From Clostridium saccharoperbutylacetonicum N1-4(HMT) (lineage in GTDB: Bacteria; Bacillota; Clostridia; Clostridiales; Clostridiaceae), in assembly GCF_000340885.1 (NCBI RefSeq), contig NC_020291.1, forward strand, positions 1,983,001 through 2,047,000: a stretch of DNA of 64,000 bases, given 5' to 3'. A program made the position numbers and the translations under genes. Shown piece after piece: positions 1 to 7,788 of the stretch (its first letter is position 1; each line of letters begins with the position of its first letter). The notes beneath the pieces are model-generated. The model ran no database searches. It saw nothing but the letters and a program-made list of their open reading frames with translations, and was not told where the DNA came from.

Positions 1-1
1 A

Positions 2-91
2 AAAGAACTAGATTGTTTAGATTATAAAATAGAGCAGTATGAAAAAGATATAGTTACTAAAGAAAATGAGTTAAAAAGGCCAGAAAATTAG
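2..91 (+). CDS. C-terminal end of a MerR-type regulator (partial)
   Basis: Only the last 29 codons lie in the window, ending at a TAG at 89-91. The visible residues (LDCLDYKIEQYEKDI followed by a charged tail) look like the dimerisation coiled coil that ends MerR-family activators of the AdhR type, where LDYKI..YE is common. The gene lies directly upstream of a promoter with the 19-bp spacer used by MerR activators, which supports the assignment. The DNA-binding domain is outside the window, so the family call rests on a short tail and on context. Confidence 0.5.
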   Translation, partial: KELDCLDYKIEQYEKDIVTKENELKRPEN

Positions 92-170
92 ATTTAAGAG
101 GAGAAGAGGAGTCATGAATTTGATTCCTTTTTTATGGACAATATTTTTAGTTGTTTTTATAAAAAAGTCA

Positions 171-201
171 TTGACCTTGACTTGAGTTAAGGTTTTATAG
201 T
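171..201 (+). promoter_or_regulatory. MerR-type promoter with 19-bp spacer (site 1)
   Basis: A TTGACC -35 (171-176) and a TATAGT -10 (196-201) are separated by 19 bp. The spacer holds an imperfect 18-bp dyad, CCTTGACTTGAGTTAAGG (175-192). Over-long spacing with an internal dyad is the hallmark of promoters that MerR proteins activate by twisting the DNA. The same arrangement recurs at 3225-3255 and 7143-7173. Confidence 0.75.
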
Positions 202-271
202 TAATATATCGATGAAAAACAAATACAATTAATTGTAAAAATATAATTTTTAATTTAGAAGGAGAGTCAAA

Positions 272-805
272 ATGAAGGTAACAGTTATTACAGGAAGTCC
301 ACATAAGAAGGGTACATCAGCTTTATTAGCAGATAAATTTATTGAAGGAGCTAAAGAATCAGGACATGAAGTATTTCGTTTTGATTCAGCATTTGAAGAT
401 GTAAAACCATGTTTAGCATGTGAATACTGTGCAATCCATGATGGAGAATGTGTACGTAGAGATGATATGAATGCTTGGTATGGAAAAATAATAGAGTCAG
501 ATATGGTAGTGCTTGTAACACCAATATATTATTACACAATGTCTGCGCAAATAAAGGCAGTTGTAGATAGATTCCATGGAAATAATGCTAAATTATCAGG
601 AAATAAAAAAGCAATGATTATTGCATCTGCATATGGTGAGGATGCTTCAACAATGGAAGGCTTAGAAAAAACTTATGAAGCTATACTTGGTTTTATGAAT
701 TGGGAAGATGCAGGAAAGTTATTTGCAACAGGATGTCCTGTAAGAGAAGTGCTTGAACAAACTAATTTCCCAACTCAAGCATATGAATTAGGAAAATCTA
801 TATAA
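272..805 (+). CDS. Flavodoxin-fold NADPH-dependent FMN reductase
   Basis: The 177-aa protein starts with a Rossmann-like strand and the phosphate-binding loop TGSPHKKGTSA (residues ~7-17) of the NADPH-dependent FMN reductase family (PF03358). A CxxC pair (CLACEYC, ~47-53) followed by another Cys resembles iron-sulfur flavoprotein-type members, but too few cysteines are visible to claim a cluster. TPIYYYTMSAQIKAVVDR is the conserved dimer/flavin region. It probably reduces quinones or other electrophiles as a cytoplasmic flavoprotein. It has a good SD (GGAGAG) and is the first gene after MerR-type promoter 1, which suggests induction by electrophile or aldehyde stress. Confidence 0.85.
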   Translation: MKVTVITGSPHKKGTSALLADKFIEGAKESGHEVFRFDSAFEDVKPCLACEYCAIHDGECVRRDDMNAWYGKIIESDMVVLVTPIYYYTMSAQIKAVVDRFHGNNAKLSGNKKAMIIASAYGEDASTMEGLEKTYEAILGFMNWEDAGKLFATGCPVREVLEQTNFPTQAYELGKSI

Positions 806-877
806 TAAGGACTAATCAAAAAAATAATAAGTCCATTAGCCTAATTAAAAGTATATAAAGAAGAAGGAGAAATGAAT

Positions 878-1063
878 ATGCCAGTTATAACAGTAGAAGC
901 AGGAAAATTAAATAAAGAGCAAAAGAGTGAATTAGTAAAGGAACTTACAGGAATTGCATCAAGGCTTATGAAAGTGCCTGAGCAAGCTTTTATAGTTTTA
1001 TTAAAGGAAAATGAACAAGATAATATTGGATTTTGCGGACAGCTTTTATCAGAAAGAAAGTAA
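878..1063 (+). CDS. 4-oxalocrotonate tautomerase family protein
   Basis: This small (61-aa) tautomerase superfamily protein begins MPVITVEAGKL, so removal of Met exposes the catalytic Pro-1. An in-frame ATG at 872 would add two residues and bury the proline, and it sits almost on top of the SD AAGGAGA (864-870). The ATG at 878 has proper spacing and is preferred. The length and the LNKEQKSELVKELTG helix match the family, which acts as a hexamer of short subunits. It follows the flavoprotein gene by about 70 bp, so it probably belongs to the same transcript. The substrate is unknown; removal of reactive enol or carbonyl compounds would suit the neighbours. Confidence 0.85.
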   Translation: MPVITVEAGKLNKEQKSELVKELTGIASRLMKVPEQAFIVLLKENEQDNIGFCGQLLSERK

Positions 1064-1214
1064 AGTTTTAACCATCAGATATTAAATCAGATATATAGTA
1101 TGTTTTTTCGTACTACGTATATAAAAAAAGAGTACTTGTATAAATTCTATCGTAGTTATATTATTGGAGTGAATAATTTTGTGAAGTAAATAGAGAAAAT
1201 AGGAGGAGATAATT

Positions 1215-1580
1215 ATGAATTTTTGCTGGATAACATTAAATGTAAGTAATATGGAGAAATCATTAAAATTTTACCATGAGGTAATTGGATTGGAGATTTT
1301 TGAAAAATTCAATGCAGGAGAAGATCTTGAAATTGTGATGCTTGGAGAAAAGGACGGAACAAAATTAGAATTGATACATAATAAGAAACTAAATATTCCA
1401 GCTAAAGCTGAGAGACTTTCAATTGGTTTTCAAGTTAAATCTCTTGATGAAGCAATGGAACTTTTAAAAAATAATAATATTTCAATAAAAAGGGGACCAA
1501 TTTCACCAAAACCAGGGACTATATTTTTATTTGTAGAGGATCCAGATGGTATTGAAGTACAAATAGTTGAACATAATTAG
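1215..1580 (+). CDS. VOC family (glyoxalase/dioxygenase fold) protein
   Basis: The 121-aa protein has the two beta-alpha-beta-beta-beta halves of the vicinal oxygen chelate fold. The first half runs from WITLNVSNMEKSLKFYHEVIGLE and the second ends in the typical FLFVEDPDGIEVQIVEHN with its terminal metal-ligand Glu. Proteins of this type include glyoxalase I and antibiotic-binding proteins. An SD (GGAGGAG) precedes the ATG. It is followed by a strong terminator at 1663-1700, so it closes the first transcription unit. Detoxification of an aldehyde or thiol adduct is an inference from context. Confidence 0.8.
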   Translation: MNFCWITLNVSNMEKSLKFYHEVIGLEIFEKFNAGEDLEIVMLGEKDGTKLELIHNKKLNIPAKAERLSIGFQVKSLDEAMELLKNNNISIKRGPISPKPGTIFLFVEDPDGIEVQIVEHN

Positions 1581-1662
1581 GTATAAATATTATTAAATAT
1601 AAAAACAATTTATTTGACTTTTTACTAAGTTCATTATAGCTTGATTTTGAGAAAAAGACTTC

Positions 1663-1700
1663 TAAGAGGATGGTTTAAAATTAAAAAACTATCCTCTTAT
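1663..1700 (+). terminator. Rho-independent terminator after the VOC gene
   Basis: A ~14-bp stem (TAAGAGGATGGTTT pairing with AAACTATCCTCTTA, one G-U pair) has a short A-rich loop and a T-rich tail. It separates the first operon from the MATE gene. Confidence 0.8.
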
Positions 1701-1851
1701 TTGTATATATGATTTATATATACATTTTATTTTAACAATGCCTTTTAAGCATAATTAAAATGAAATATAAGCATTAGTCGTAGAAAAAATCAAATGTTAT
1801 ACTTTTGAATATAGAAAGAATTTTATTTGATACGGAAGTTGAGGTGCTTTT

Positions 1852-3177
1852 ATGTTTTCGAATCAAGCTCTTAGGAAATTAATTATTCCAATATTTTTAG
1901 ATCAGCTTCTAATTATACTTGTTGGGATAATTGCTACAATGATGGTTTCTTATGCTGGAGAAGCTGCTGTTTCTGGTGTTTCATTAGTAGATATGATAAA
2001 TATGCTTCTAATTAATGTATTAGCTGCACTTACTACAGGTGGCGCGGTTATAGTTTCTCAATATATTGGACATAAAGATAAAGGACAAGCATGCAATGCG
2101 GCAAGTCAATTAATCACAATATCTTCAATTATTTCTGTAGGAATTACATTAGGAGTAATTCTCTTTCATAAACCATTATTACAGATTTTATTTGGTAATG
2201 TGGAAGTCGATGTAATGAATGCTGCAATCACATATTTTGTTTTATCTGCGTTATCATATCCGTTTTTAGCTATATATGATTCTGGTGCTGCATTGTTTCG
2301 TTCTATGGGAAATTCACGTGTTCCTATGATTGTTTCTATTATTATGAATTTAACTAATTTAGTTTGGAATGCTATTGGAATATTTATGTTACATGCTGGA
2401 GTGGTAAGTGTTGGAGTTTCATCAATCCTTGCACGTTTAGTAGCTGCAATAATTATGGTATGTTTATCTCTAAATAAGAAGAATCAGATTTTTATAAGTT
2501 TTAGAGAAATTTTTTCTTGGAATGGAGAAATGATTAAAAAGATTTTAAATATAGCTATTCCTAATGGGATAGAAAATGGAATTGTTCAATTAGGACGAGT
2601 CCTTTTAATCAGTATTATAGCATTGTTTGGAACAGATCAGATTGCTGCAAATGGAATTACAAACAGTTTGGTAGGAATATCTATAAGTTTTGCAACAGCT
2701 ATGAATCTTGCAATAGTTACAGTTATAGGCCAATGTGTTGGTGCGGGGGATTACAAGCAAGCAGATTACTACACAAAAAAAATAATAAAGATTACATATA
2801 TAGGAACAATATGTATTAGTTTAGCACAAATTTTAATGCTGCCTTGGATACTAAGCTTATATACTCTGTCTGAGGAAGTAACTAAATTAACATATATTCT
2901 TGTAGTTATACATAATTGTTTTGCAATATTTTTATGGCCAGTTTCGTTTACTCTTTCAAATGGACTTCGTGCAGCAGGAGACGTACGTTTTACTATGGTC
3001 ATTTCAATCAGTTCTATGTTTATTTTACGTATATCCTTTGGATACATTTTAGGAATTGTATTTAATATGGGCGTTGTTGGAATATGGATAGCTATGGGGG
3101 GAGATTGGCTGCTTCGATCTATTATTTACATCTTTCGATTTAAGGGCGGTAAGTGGAAGAATTTTAAAGTTATTTAA
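1852..3177 (+). CDS. MATE family efflux transporter
   Basis: The 441-aa, strongly hydrophobic protein has about 12 predicted membrane helices in two similar halves, the normal MATE length and layout. The N-terminal region contains the family pattern with GEAAVSGVSLVDMINMLL, then a TTGGAVIVSQYIG segment and the conserved GNSRVPM region near residue 160. MATE proteins exchange Na+ or H+ for cationic drugs and metabolites at the cytoplasmic membrane. The SD GAGGTG lies just before the ATG. It stands alone between a terminator upstream and MerR-type promoter 2 downstream. No substrate can be read from the sequence. Confidence 0.9.
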   Translation: MFSNQALRKLIIPIFLDQLLIILVGIIATMMVSYAGEAAVSGVSLVDMINMLLINVLAALTTGGAVIVSQYIGHKDKGQACNAASQLITISSIISVGITLGVILFHKPLLQILFGNVEVDVMNAAITYFVLSALSYPFLAIYDSGAALFRSMGNSRVPMIVSIIMNLTNLVWNAIGIFMLHAGVVSVGVSSILARLVAAIIMVCLSLNKKNQIFISFREIFSWNGEMIKKILNIAIPNGIENGIVQLGRVLLISIIALFGTDQIAANGITNSLVGISISFATAMNLAIVTVIGQCVGAGDYKQADYYTKKIIKITYIGTICISLAQILMLPWILSLYTLSEEVTKLTYILVVIHNCFAIFLWPVSFTLSNGLRAAGDVRFTMVISISSMFILRISFGYILGIVFNMGVVGIWIAMGGDWLLRSIIYIFRFKGGKWKNFKVI

Positions 3178-3224
3178 TTCTAGTGCTACATAATTGTATA
3201 TATAAAATAATGTAAAAATAATTA

Positions 3225-3255
3225 TTGACTTAGAGTTAACTCAAGGGTTTATAGT
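3225..3255 (+). promoter_or_regulatory. MerR-type promoter with 19-bp spacer (site 2)
   Basis: TTGACT (3225-3230) and TATAGT (3250-3255) are 19 bp apart, with an AGAGTTAACTCAAGG dyad in the spacer. It lies about 80 bp upstream of the DXS-like gene. Spacing and dyad match sites 1 and 3. Confidence 0.75.
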
Positions 3256-3335
3256 AAAAGAGAAGTGATAAACTCATGGGAGTGTGGCGATGGTCAAATG
3301 CCTGCCCAAATTAAATAATAAGGAGATAATAAAAT

Positions 3336-5093
3336 ATGTTTTTAGAAAAAATAAATTCACCTATGGATATTAAAAAGTTAAAAATTGAAGAATTAAAAGT
3401 GCTAGCATATGAAACTAGAGCAGCATTAATTAATAAAATTAGTAATGCAGGTGGGCACAGTGGGCCAAACCTTGGAATGGTGGAAATGAGCGTTGCCATG
3501 CACTATGTTTTTGATTCACCAAAGGATAAATTTGTATTTGATGTTTCCCATCAAAGTTATCCACACAAGATTCTTACTGGAAGAAAGGAAGCTTTTACAG
3601 ATCCAGCACATTTTGCTGACGTAAGTGGTTATACTAATCCCTTAGAAAGTGAGCATGATTTCTTTACAATAGGTCATACCTCAACATCTGTTTCATTAGC
3701 ATTAGGTTTAGCAAAAGGGAGAGATTTGAAAAAAGAAGAAGAAAATATAATTGCAATCATTGGAGATGGTTCCCTTTCAGGAGGCGAAGCTTTAGAAGCT
3801 CTTGATTATGCAGGAGAATATAATAATAATCTGATAATTATTGTAAATGATAATGACCAGAGTATCGCTGAAAATCATGGTGGTATATATAAGACGTTAC
3901 GAAAATTAAGAGAAACAAATGGAGCTAGTTCTGAAAACATGTTTACTGCATTTGGTCTTGATTACAGATATTTAGAAGAAGGCCATGATGTTGCAAAGTT
4001 AGTAGAATTCTTTGAAAGCGTAAAAGGAATTGATCATCCGATTGTTTTACATATTCACACTATAAAAGGAAAAGGACTTTCATATGCAGAAGCTAACCAT
4101 GAAGGATGGCATTCTGGAGGACCATTTAATGTAGAAGATGGATCACCTAAAGGTGGTGGCTGGGTAAGTGACAACACTGTATTCGAAAGTTTAAAAGAGC
4201 TTCTAGATAATAATGATAAAGCTGTTGTATTAAATGCGGGAACACCAATGGGTCTTGGATTTGTTCCAGGTGTTCGTGAAGAGTATGTTGAAAGAGGACA
4301 ATTTATAGATGTAGGAATTGCAGAAGAAAATGCGGTTGCAATGAGTAGTGGTATTGCAAAAAATGGTGGAACACCTGTATTTGGAACGTTTGCTCCATTT
4401 TTCCAAAGAACTTATGATCAGATGTCTCATGACTTGTGCCTAAATGATAATCCAGCAACATTCCTTGTACTTATGCCAGGAGTATACGGTATGAATACAA
4501 ATACTCATATTGCTTTATGTGATATACAGATGTTTGCACACATTCCAAATTTAATATATCTTGCACCAACAAGTAAAGAAGAATATCAGCAAATGTTTAA
4601 ATTTGCAACAACTCAAAAAGAACATCCAGTTGGAATCAGAGTACCAGGAATGCTGTCTGTAACTGGTGTACCTGATACAACAGATTATTCAGATTACAAT
4701 AAAAATAAGGTTGAAAAGCAAGGATCTAAAGTAGCAATTATTGCAGTTGGACCGATGTTACAGATGGCTATTGATACTGAAAAGAAACTTAAAGAAGAGA
4801 CTGGTATGGAAATTACAGTAATTAATCCTAGATTCTTAACAGGATTAGATGAAGCACTATTAAATTCTTTAAAAACAGATCACCAATTAGTAATTACTTT
4901 AGAAGATGGTGAGCTTATTGGTGGATATGGCCAAAATGTTGCATCTTTCTATGGGGATAGTACAATGAAAGTGAAAAACGTTGGTATTTCTAAAGAGTTC
5001 CATACAGATTTTAATCCAGTAGAATTATTAGCTGAAAATGGAATGTCAGTAGAAAAACTTACAGCTTATATCAAAGAAAATGTGAATGAATAA
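3336..5093 (+). CDS. DXS-like thiamine-diphosphate transketolase (divergent paralog)
   Basis: The 585-aa protein has the domain order of 1-deoxy-D-xylulose-5-phosphate synthase: a ThDP-binding N-terminal domain with DVSHQSYPHKILTGR (~69-83), the GDGSLSGG...NDND metal/ThDP motif (~145-178), a central pyrimidine domain with FIDVGIAEENAV, and a C-terminal transketolase domain. It is shorter than usual DXS (~620-630 aa). Where DXS has the substrate-phosphate motif DRAG followed by VG.DG.TH, this protein reads LMPGVYGMNTNTH, so the conserved Arg is missing. It is therefore probably not the housekeeping isoprenoid enzyme but a ThDP enzyme acting on another aldehyde or keto acid. Placement behind a MerR-type promoter beside cupin and decarboxylase-like genes supports that inference. 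Confidence 0.75.
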   Translation: MFLEKINSPMDIKKLKIEELKVLAYETRAALINKISNAGGHSGPNLGMVEMSVAMHYVFDSPKDKFVFDVSHQSYPHKILTGRKEAFTDPAHFADVSGYTNPLESEHDFFTIGHTSTSVSLALGLAKGRDLKKEEENIIAIIGDGSLSGGEALEALDYAGEYNNNLIIIVNDNDQSIAENHGGIYKTLRKLRETNGASSENMFTAFGLDYRYLEEGHDVAKLVEFFESVKGIDHPIVLHIHTIKGKGLSYAEANHEGWHSGGPFNVEDGSPKGGGWVSDNTVFESLKELLDNNDKAVVLNAGTPMGLGFVPGVREEYVERGQFIDVGIAEENAVAMSSGIAKNGGTPVFGTFAPFFQRTYDQMSHDLCLNDNPATFLVLMPGVYGMNTNTHIALCDIQMFAHIPNLIYLAPTSKEEYQQMFKFATTQKEHPVGIRVPGMLSVTGVPDTTDYSDYNKNKVEKQGSKVAIIAVGPMLQMAIDTEKKLKEETGMEITVINPRFLTGLDEALLNSLKTDHQLVITLEDGELIGGYGQNVASFYGDSTMKVKNVGISKEFHTDFNPVELLAENGMSVEKLTAYIKENVNE

Positions 5094-5283
5094 GAGTTCA
5101 AGGCATTGATGTATTAACATTTATTTGTGATTGGAAGAATAGTCTATACATATAAAATGTAATTACTCTAGTAGGATTAGAACATTTGCCTTCACGTGAT
5201 TTGGGTTAACTGTTATTTTATTTATACTAAATAAGGCTAAAGTTCTAAGGAAATAGACATTTTCATTATTGCATAAAATTTGA

Positions 5284-5325
5284 GACTGTATGTAGATTTG
5301 TTAAAAAAATCTACATACAGTCTTC
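5284..5325 (+). terminator. Long-stem hairpin, probable terminator
   Basis: A perfect 16-bp stem, GACTGTATGTAGATTT (5284-5299) with its complement at 5307-5322, encloses a 7-nt loop. The tail (TTCTT) is only moderately T-rich. A second, imperfect hairpin with CCATAAAA/TTTTTTGTGG arms follows at about 5341-5373. The two together fill the gap between the DXS-like gene and the cupin gene. Confidence 0.75.
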
Positions 5326-5434
5326 TTGGATAAATGTGTGCCATAAAAGGAAGCTTATGGAGCTTTTTTGTGGCTTACCAATTTAGCTTATAAAGGATTT
5401 GTAAAAATTATAAATAGGAAATGGAGAGATAAAA

Positions 5435-5845
5435 ATGGATAGAAAAGAATTAGAAAAGGTATCTGACTTTTTACTTGGAGAAGAAAATACTGCTTATGCA
5501 CCATATTTTATTGGAAAAAGTTATTTAGGTGTTTTAAACACCAAGGAAGCGTTTATTGCTAACGTTACATTTGAACCAGGATGCCGTAATAATTGGCATA
5601 TTCATCATGGAGATGGACAGATATTAATCTGTGTAGGAGGTCGTGGCTGGTATCAAGAGTTAGGTAAAGAACCACAAGCTATAAAGAGCGGAGATGTAGT
5701 ATACATTGCACCTGAAATTAAACATTGGCATGGTGCTGTACAAGATGAAGCTTTTGCACACTTATCATTATCAGTTCCAGTGGAAGGTGCTTCAAATGAA
5801 TGGTGTGAACCTGTAACAGATGAGGAATATATGAAATTAAAATAA
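5435..5845 (+). CDS. Single-domain cupin protein
   Basis: The 136-aa protein has the two cupin motifs. Motif 1 includes NWHIHHGDGQILICVGGRG (His, His and Gln as metal ligands) and motif 2 includes GDVVYIAPEIKHWHGA with the last His ligand. These small cupins bind a divalent metal. They are often encoded next to carboxymuconolactone decarboxylase-like genes, as here (next gene 59 bp downstream). The SD GGAGAG precedes the ATG. The enzymatic reaction cannot be assigned from sequence; isomerase, dioxygenase or lyase activities are all known in the fold. Confidence 0.85.
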   Translation: MDRKELEKVSDFLLGEENTAYAPYFIGKSYLGVLNTKEAFIANVTFEPGCRNNWHIHHGDGQILICVGGRGWYQELGKEPQAIKSGDVVYIAPEIKHWHGAVQDEAFAHLSLSVPVEGASNEWCEPVTDEEYMKLK

Positions 5846-5904
5846 AGACTAAATGATTTGATAGAATTAATAGTGGATTTATATAGAAAGGAATAGTTAC
5901 AATT

Positions 5905-6225
5905 ATGAAAAAACAAACAGCTGGAAGAGATTCACTTGGCGCATTTGCACCTAAATTTGCAGAATTAAATGATGATGTTTTATTTGGTGAGGTTTGGGCT
6001 CGTGAGGATAAATTATCACTTAGAGATCGTAGTGTAATTACAGTGACAGCCTTAATGACAAAAGGAATTTTTGATAACTCTCTAAAATATCATTTGACAA
6101 ATGCAAAAAATAATGGAGTTACTGCAGAAGAAATTGCTGAAATTATAACGCATCTAGCATTTTATATTGGGTGGCCAAATGCGTGGGCTACATTTAACTT
6201 AGCTAAGGAAGTATGGGTAGACTAG
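5905..6225 (+). CDS. Carboxymuconolactone decarboxylase family protein
   Basis: The 106-aa all-alpha protein carries the CMD signature (PF02627): EVWAREDKLSLRDRSVITVTAL near the N-terminus, followed by HLTNAKNNGVTAEEIAEII and an aromatic C-terminal helix. It lacks the CxxC of AhpD peroxidase partners, so it belongs to the gamma-CMD-like branch. It lies 59 bp after the cupin gene and is likely co-transcribed with it. Together with the cupin it probably processes a small carbonyl or lactone; the substrate is unknown. Confidence 0.85.
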   Translation: MKKQTAGRDSLGAFAPKFAELNDDVLFGEVWAREDKLSLRDRSVITVTALMTKGIFDNSLKYHLTNAKNNGVTAEEIAEIITHLAFYIGWPNAWATFNLAKEVWVD

Positions 6226-6382
6226 GTATTACAGAAAAAAGTATATGAAAGAAAACGTAAGAAAATCATAATATTGCTTATTCTATTATATTTGCTATAT
6301 TATTATTAATTGCATTTACTGAAAATTTTTTAGAAGAAAGAGAATATAATTTTTTAAATCTAGGGATGTAGGAGAGTAACAT

Positions 6383-6952
6383 ATGAAAAAGATATTATAT
6401 TTAATTAGACATGGACAAACGATGTTTAATCTTAGAAGAAAGGTTCAAGGATTCTGTGATTCACCACTTACTGAATTAGGAATTAAGCAAGCAAAAGTTG
6501 CAGCAAAGTATTTTGAAGATAACAATATTACATTTGATCATGCCTATAGTTCAACTTCTGAAAGAGCATGTGATACTTTAGAAATAGTTACTGATATACC
6601 TTATAAAAGATTGAAAGGTTTAAAAGAATGGAATTTTGGAACATTTGAAGGAGAAAGTGAAGACTTAAACCCACCGATTCCTTATGGTGACTTCTTCGCT
6701 AAGTATGGTGGAGAAGAAGAAAAAGAATTTCAAAAGAGAATTGCTGATACCTGCAAAAAAATAATGGAAGAAGATAATGAAATAGTTTTGGCAGTTTCCC
6801 ATGGAGCAGCTTGTAGGAATTTCATGAGATATTGGGCTTATACAAGTTCTGTTGATCAAAAAGAAAGAATTGGGAACTGCTGTATATTAAAATTTGAGTA
6901 TGAAAATCAAGAATTTAAACTAATTGAAATTATAAATCATAATTTTAATTGA
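6383..6952 (+). CDS. Histidine phosphatase (phosphoglycerate mutase-like)
   Basis: The 189-aa protein has the RHGQT catalytic motif at residues 9-13 (LIRHGQTMFN), the phosphate-pocket Arg in SSTSERACDT and the second catalytic His in AVSHGAACRNF. These are the defining features of the histidine phosphatase superfamily branch 1. Members range from cofactor-dependent phosphoglycerate mutases to broad sugar-phosphate phosphatases; the short length favours a phosphatase. A 157-bp gap separates it from the decarboxylase-like gene and a terminator follows at 6988. Confidence 0.88.
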   Translation: MKKILYLIRHGQTMFNLRRKVQGFCDSPLTELGIKQAKVAAKYFEDNNITFDHAYSSTSERACDTLEIVTDIPYKRLKGLKEWNFGTFEGESEDLNPPIPYGDFFAKYGGEEEKEFQKRIADTCKKIMEEDNEIVLAVSHGAACRNFMRYWAYTSSVDQKERIGNCCILKFEYENQEFKLIEIINHNFN

Positions 6953-6987
6953 AATCATAAACTTTCTTAGTTAAAGTATAGCATCAA

Positions 6988-7047
6988 TAATAAATCCACG
7001 ACCATTTGTATAAATTACAGATGAGCCGTGGATTTATTAGTCTTTTT
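6988..7047 (+). terminator. Rho-independent terminator after the histidine phosphatase gene
   Basis: AATAAATCCACG at ~6989-7000 pairs with CGTGGATTTATT at ~7027-7038. The loop is about 26 nt and a CTTTTT tail follows. Confidence 0.75.
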
Positions 7048-7142
7048 ACATGGAACATCAGTAAAATAGATGAAGTAATAAGGAGCGTATTTCAAAATAA
7101 AATAGTATTTGGAAATGTGTTTTAAAAAAATGAAAAAATATA

Positions 7143-7173
7143 TTGACATTAAGTTGAGTTAAGGGACTATTCT
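7143..7173 (+). promoter_or_regulatory. MerR-type promoter with 19-bp spacer (site 3)
   Basis: TTGACA (7143-7148) and TATTCT (7168-7173) are 19 bp apart, with AAGTTGAGTTAAGGG in the spacer. It stands ~50 bp upstream of the second flavodoxin gene and completes a set of three matching promoters. Confidence 0.75.
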
Positions 7174-7221
7174 AAAAGCGTAAGGATTATTTAAGTATAA
7201 ATAAAGCAAGGAGATGAAATT

Positions 7222-7704
7222 ATGAGTAAAACATTAGTAACTTACTTTTCAGTAAGTGGTGTTACAAAAAAGGTTGCTGAAAAAATTTCAATAGCTGCAG
7301 GAGCGGATTTATATGAAATAAAGCCAGAAGCTCCATATACAAGGGAAGATTTAAATTGGAATAATAAGAATAGCCGCAGTAGTATAGAAATGAATGATCC
7401 TAATTCAAGACCATCCATAGCTTATAAGGTGGATAATTTTGATGAATATGATGTTGTATTTGTAGGATTTCCAATTTGGTGGTATATAGCACCAACAATT
7501 ATTAACACTTTTATAGAAAGTTACGATTTTTCAGGAAAGACAGTAGTTACTTTTTTTACTTCAGGTGGTAGTGGTCTAGGTAATAGTGACAAGATATTAA
7601 AGGAAGGTTGCAATCCTTCTGCTAATTGGATTTCAGGAAAAAGATTTAGTGCAGGAGTAACAATAGAAAACATTAAAGAATGGATGACGGATTTAGGATT
7701 ATAA
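7222..7704 (+). CDS. Flavodoxin family protein
   Basis: The 160-aa protein opens with the flavodoxin FMN-phosphate loop TYFSVSGVTKKVAEK. The segment VFVGFPIWWYIAPTIINTFIE is typical of the larger flavodoxin_4-type proteins, with Trp-Trp-Tyr stacking on FMN. TFFTSGGSGLGNS is the second FMN-binding loop. It is cytoplasmic and probably serves as an electron carrier or NAD(P)H:quinone reductase. It follows MerR-type promoter 3 and is 84 bp upstream of an aldo/keto reductase, with which it probably forms an operon. Confidence 0.88.
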   Translation: MSKTLVTYFSVSGVTKKVAEKISIAAGADLYEIKPEAPYTREDLNWNNKNSRSSIEMNDPNSRPSIAYKVDNFDEYDVVFVGFPIWWYIAPTIINTFIESYDFSGKTVVTFFTSGGSGLGNSDKILKEGCNPSANWISGKRFSAGVTIENIKEWMTDLGL

Positions 7705-7788
7705 AAAAAGCTTATTGGAATATTCAAATAGTAAGCTTAAAAATTGTATATCTATATCTGAAGAATAATTAAATTTCAAAGGAGTAAG

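Noticed and set aside
3277..3315. 12-codon leader peptide MGVWRWSNACPN
   Set aside because: No attenuator structure or codon run follows; the segment is better read as a gene scar or plain leader.
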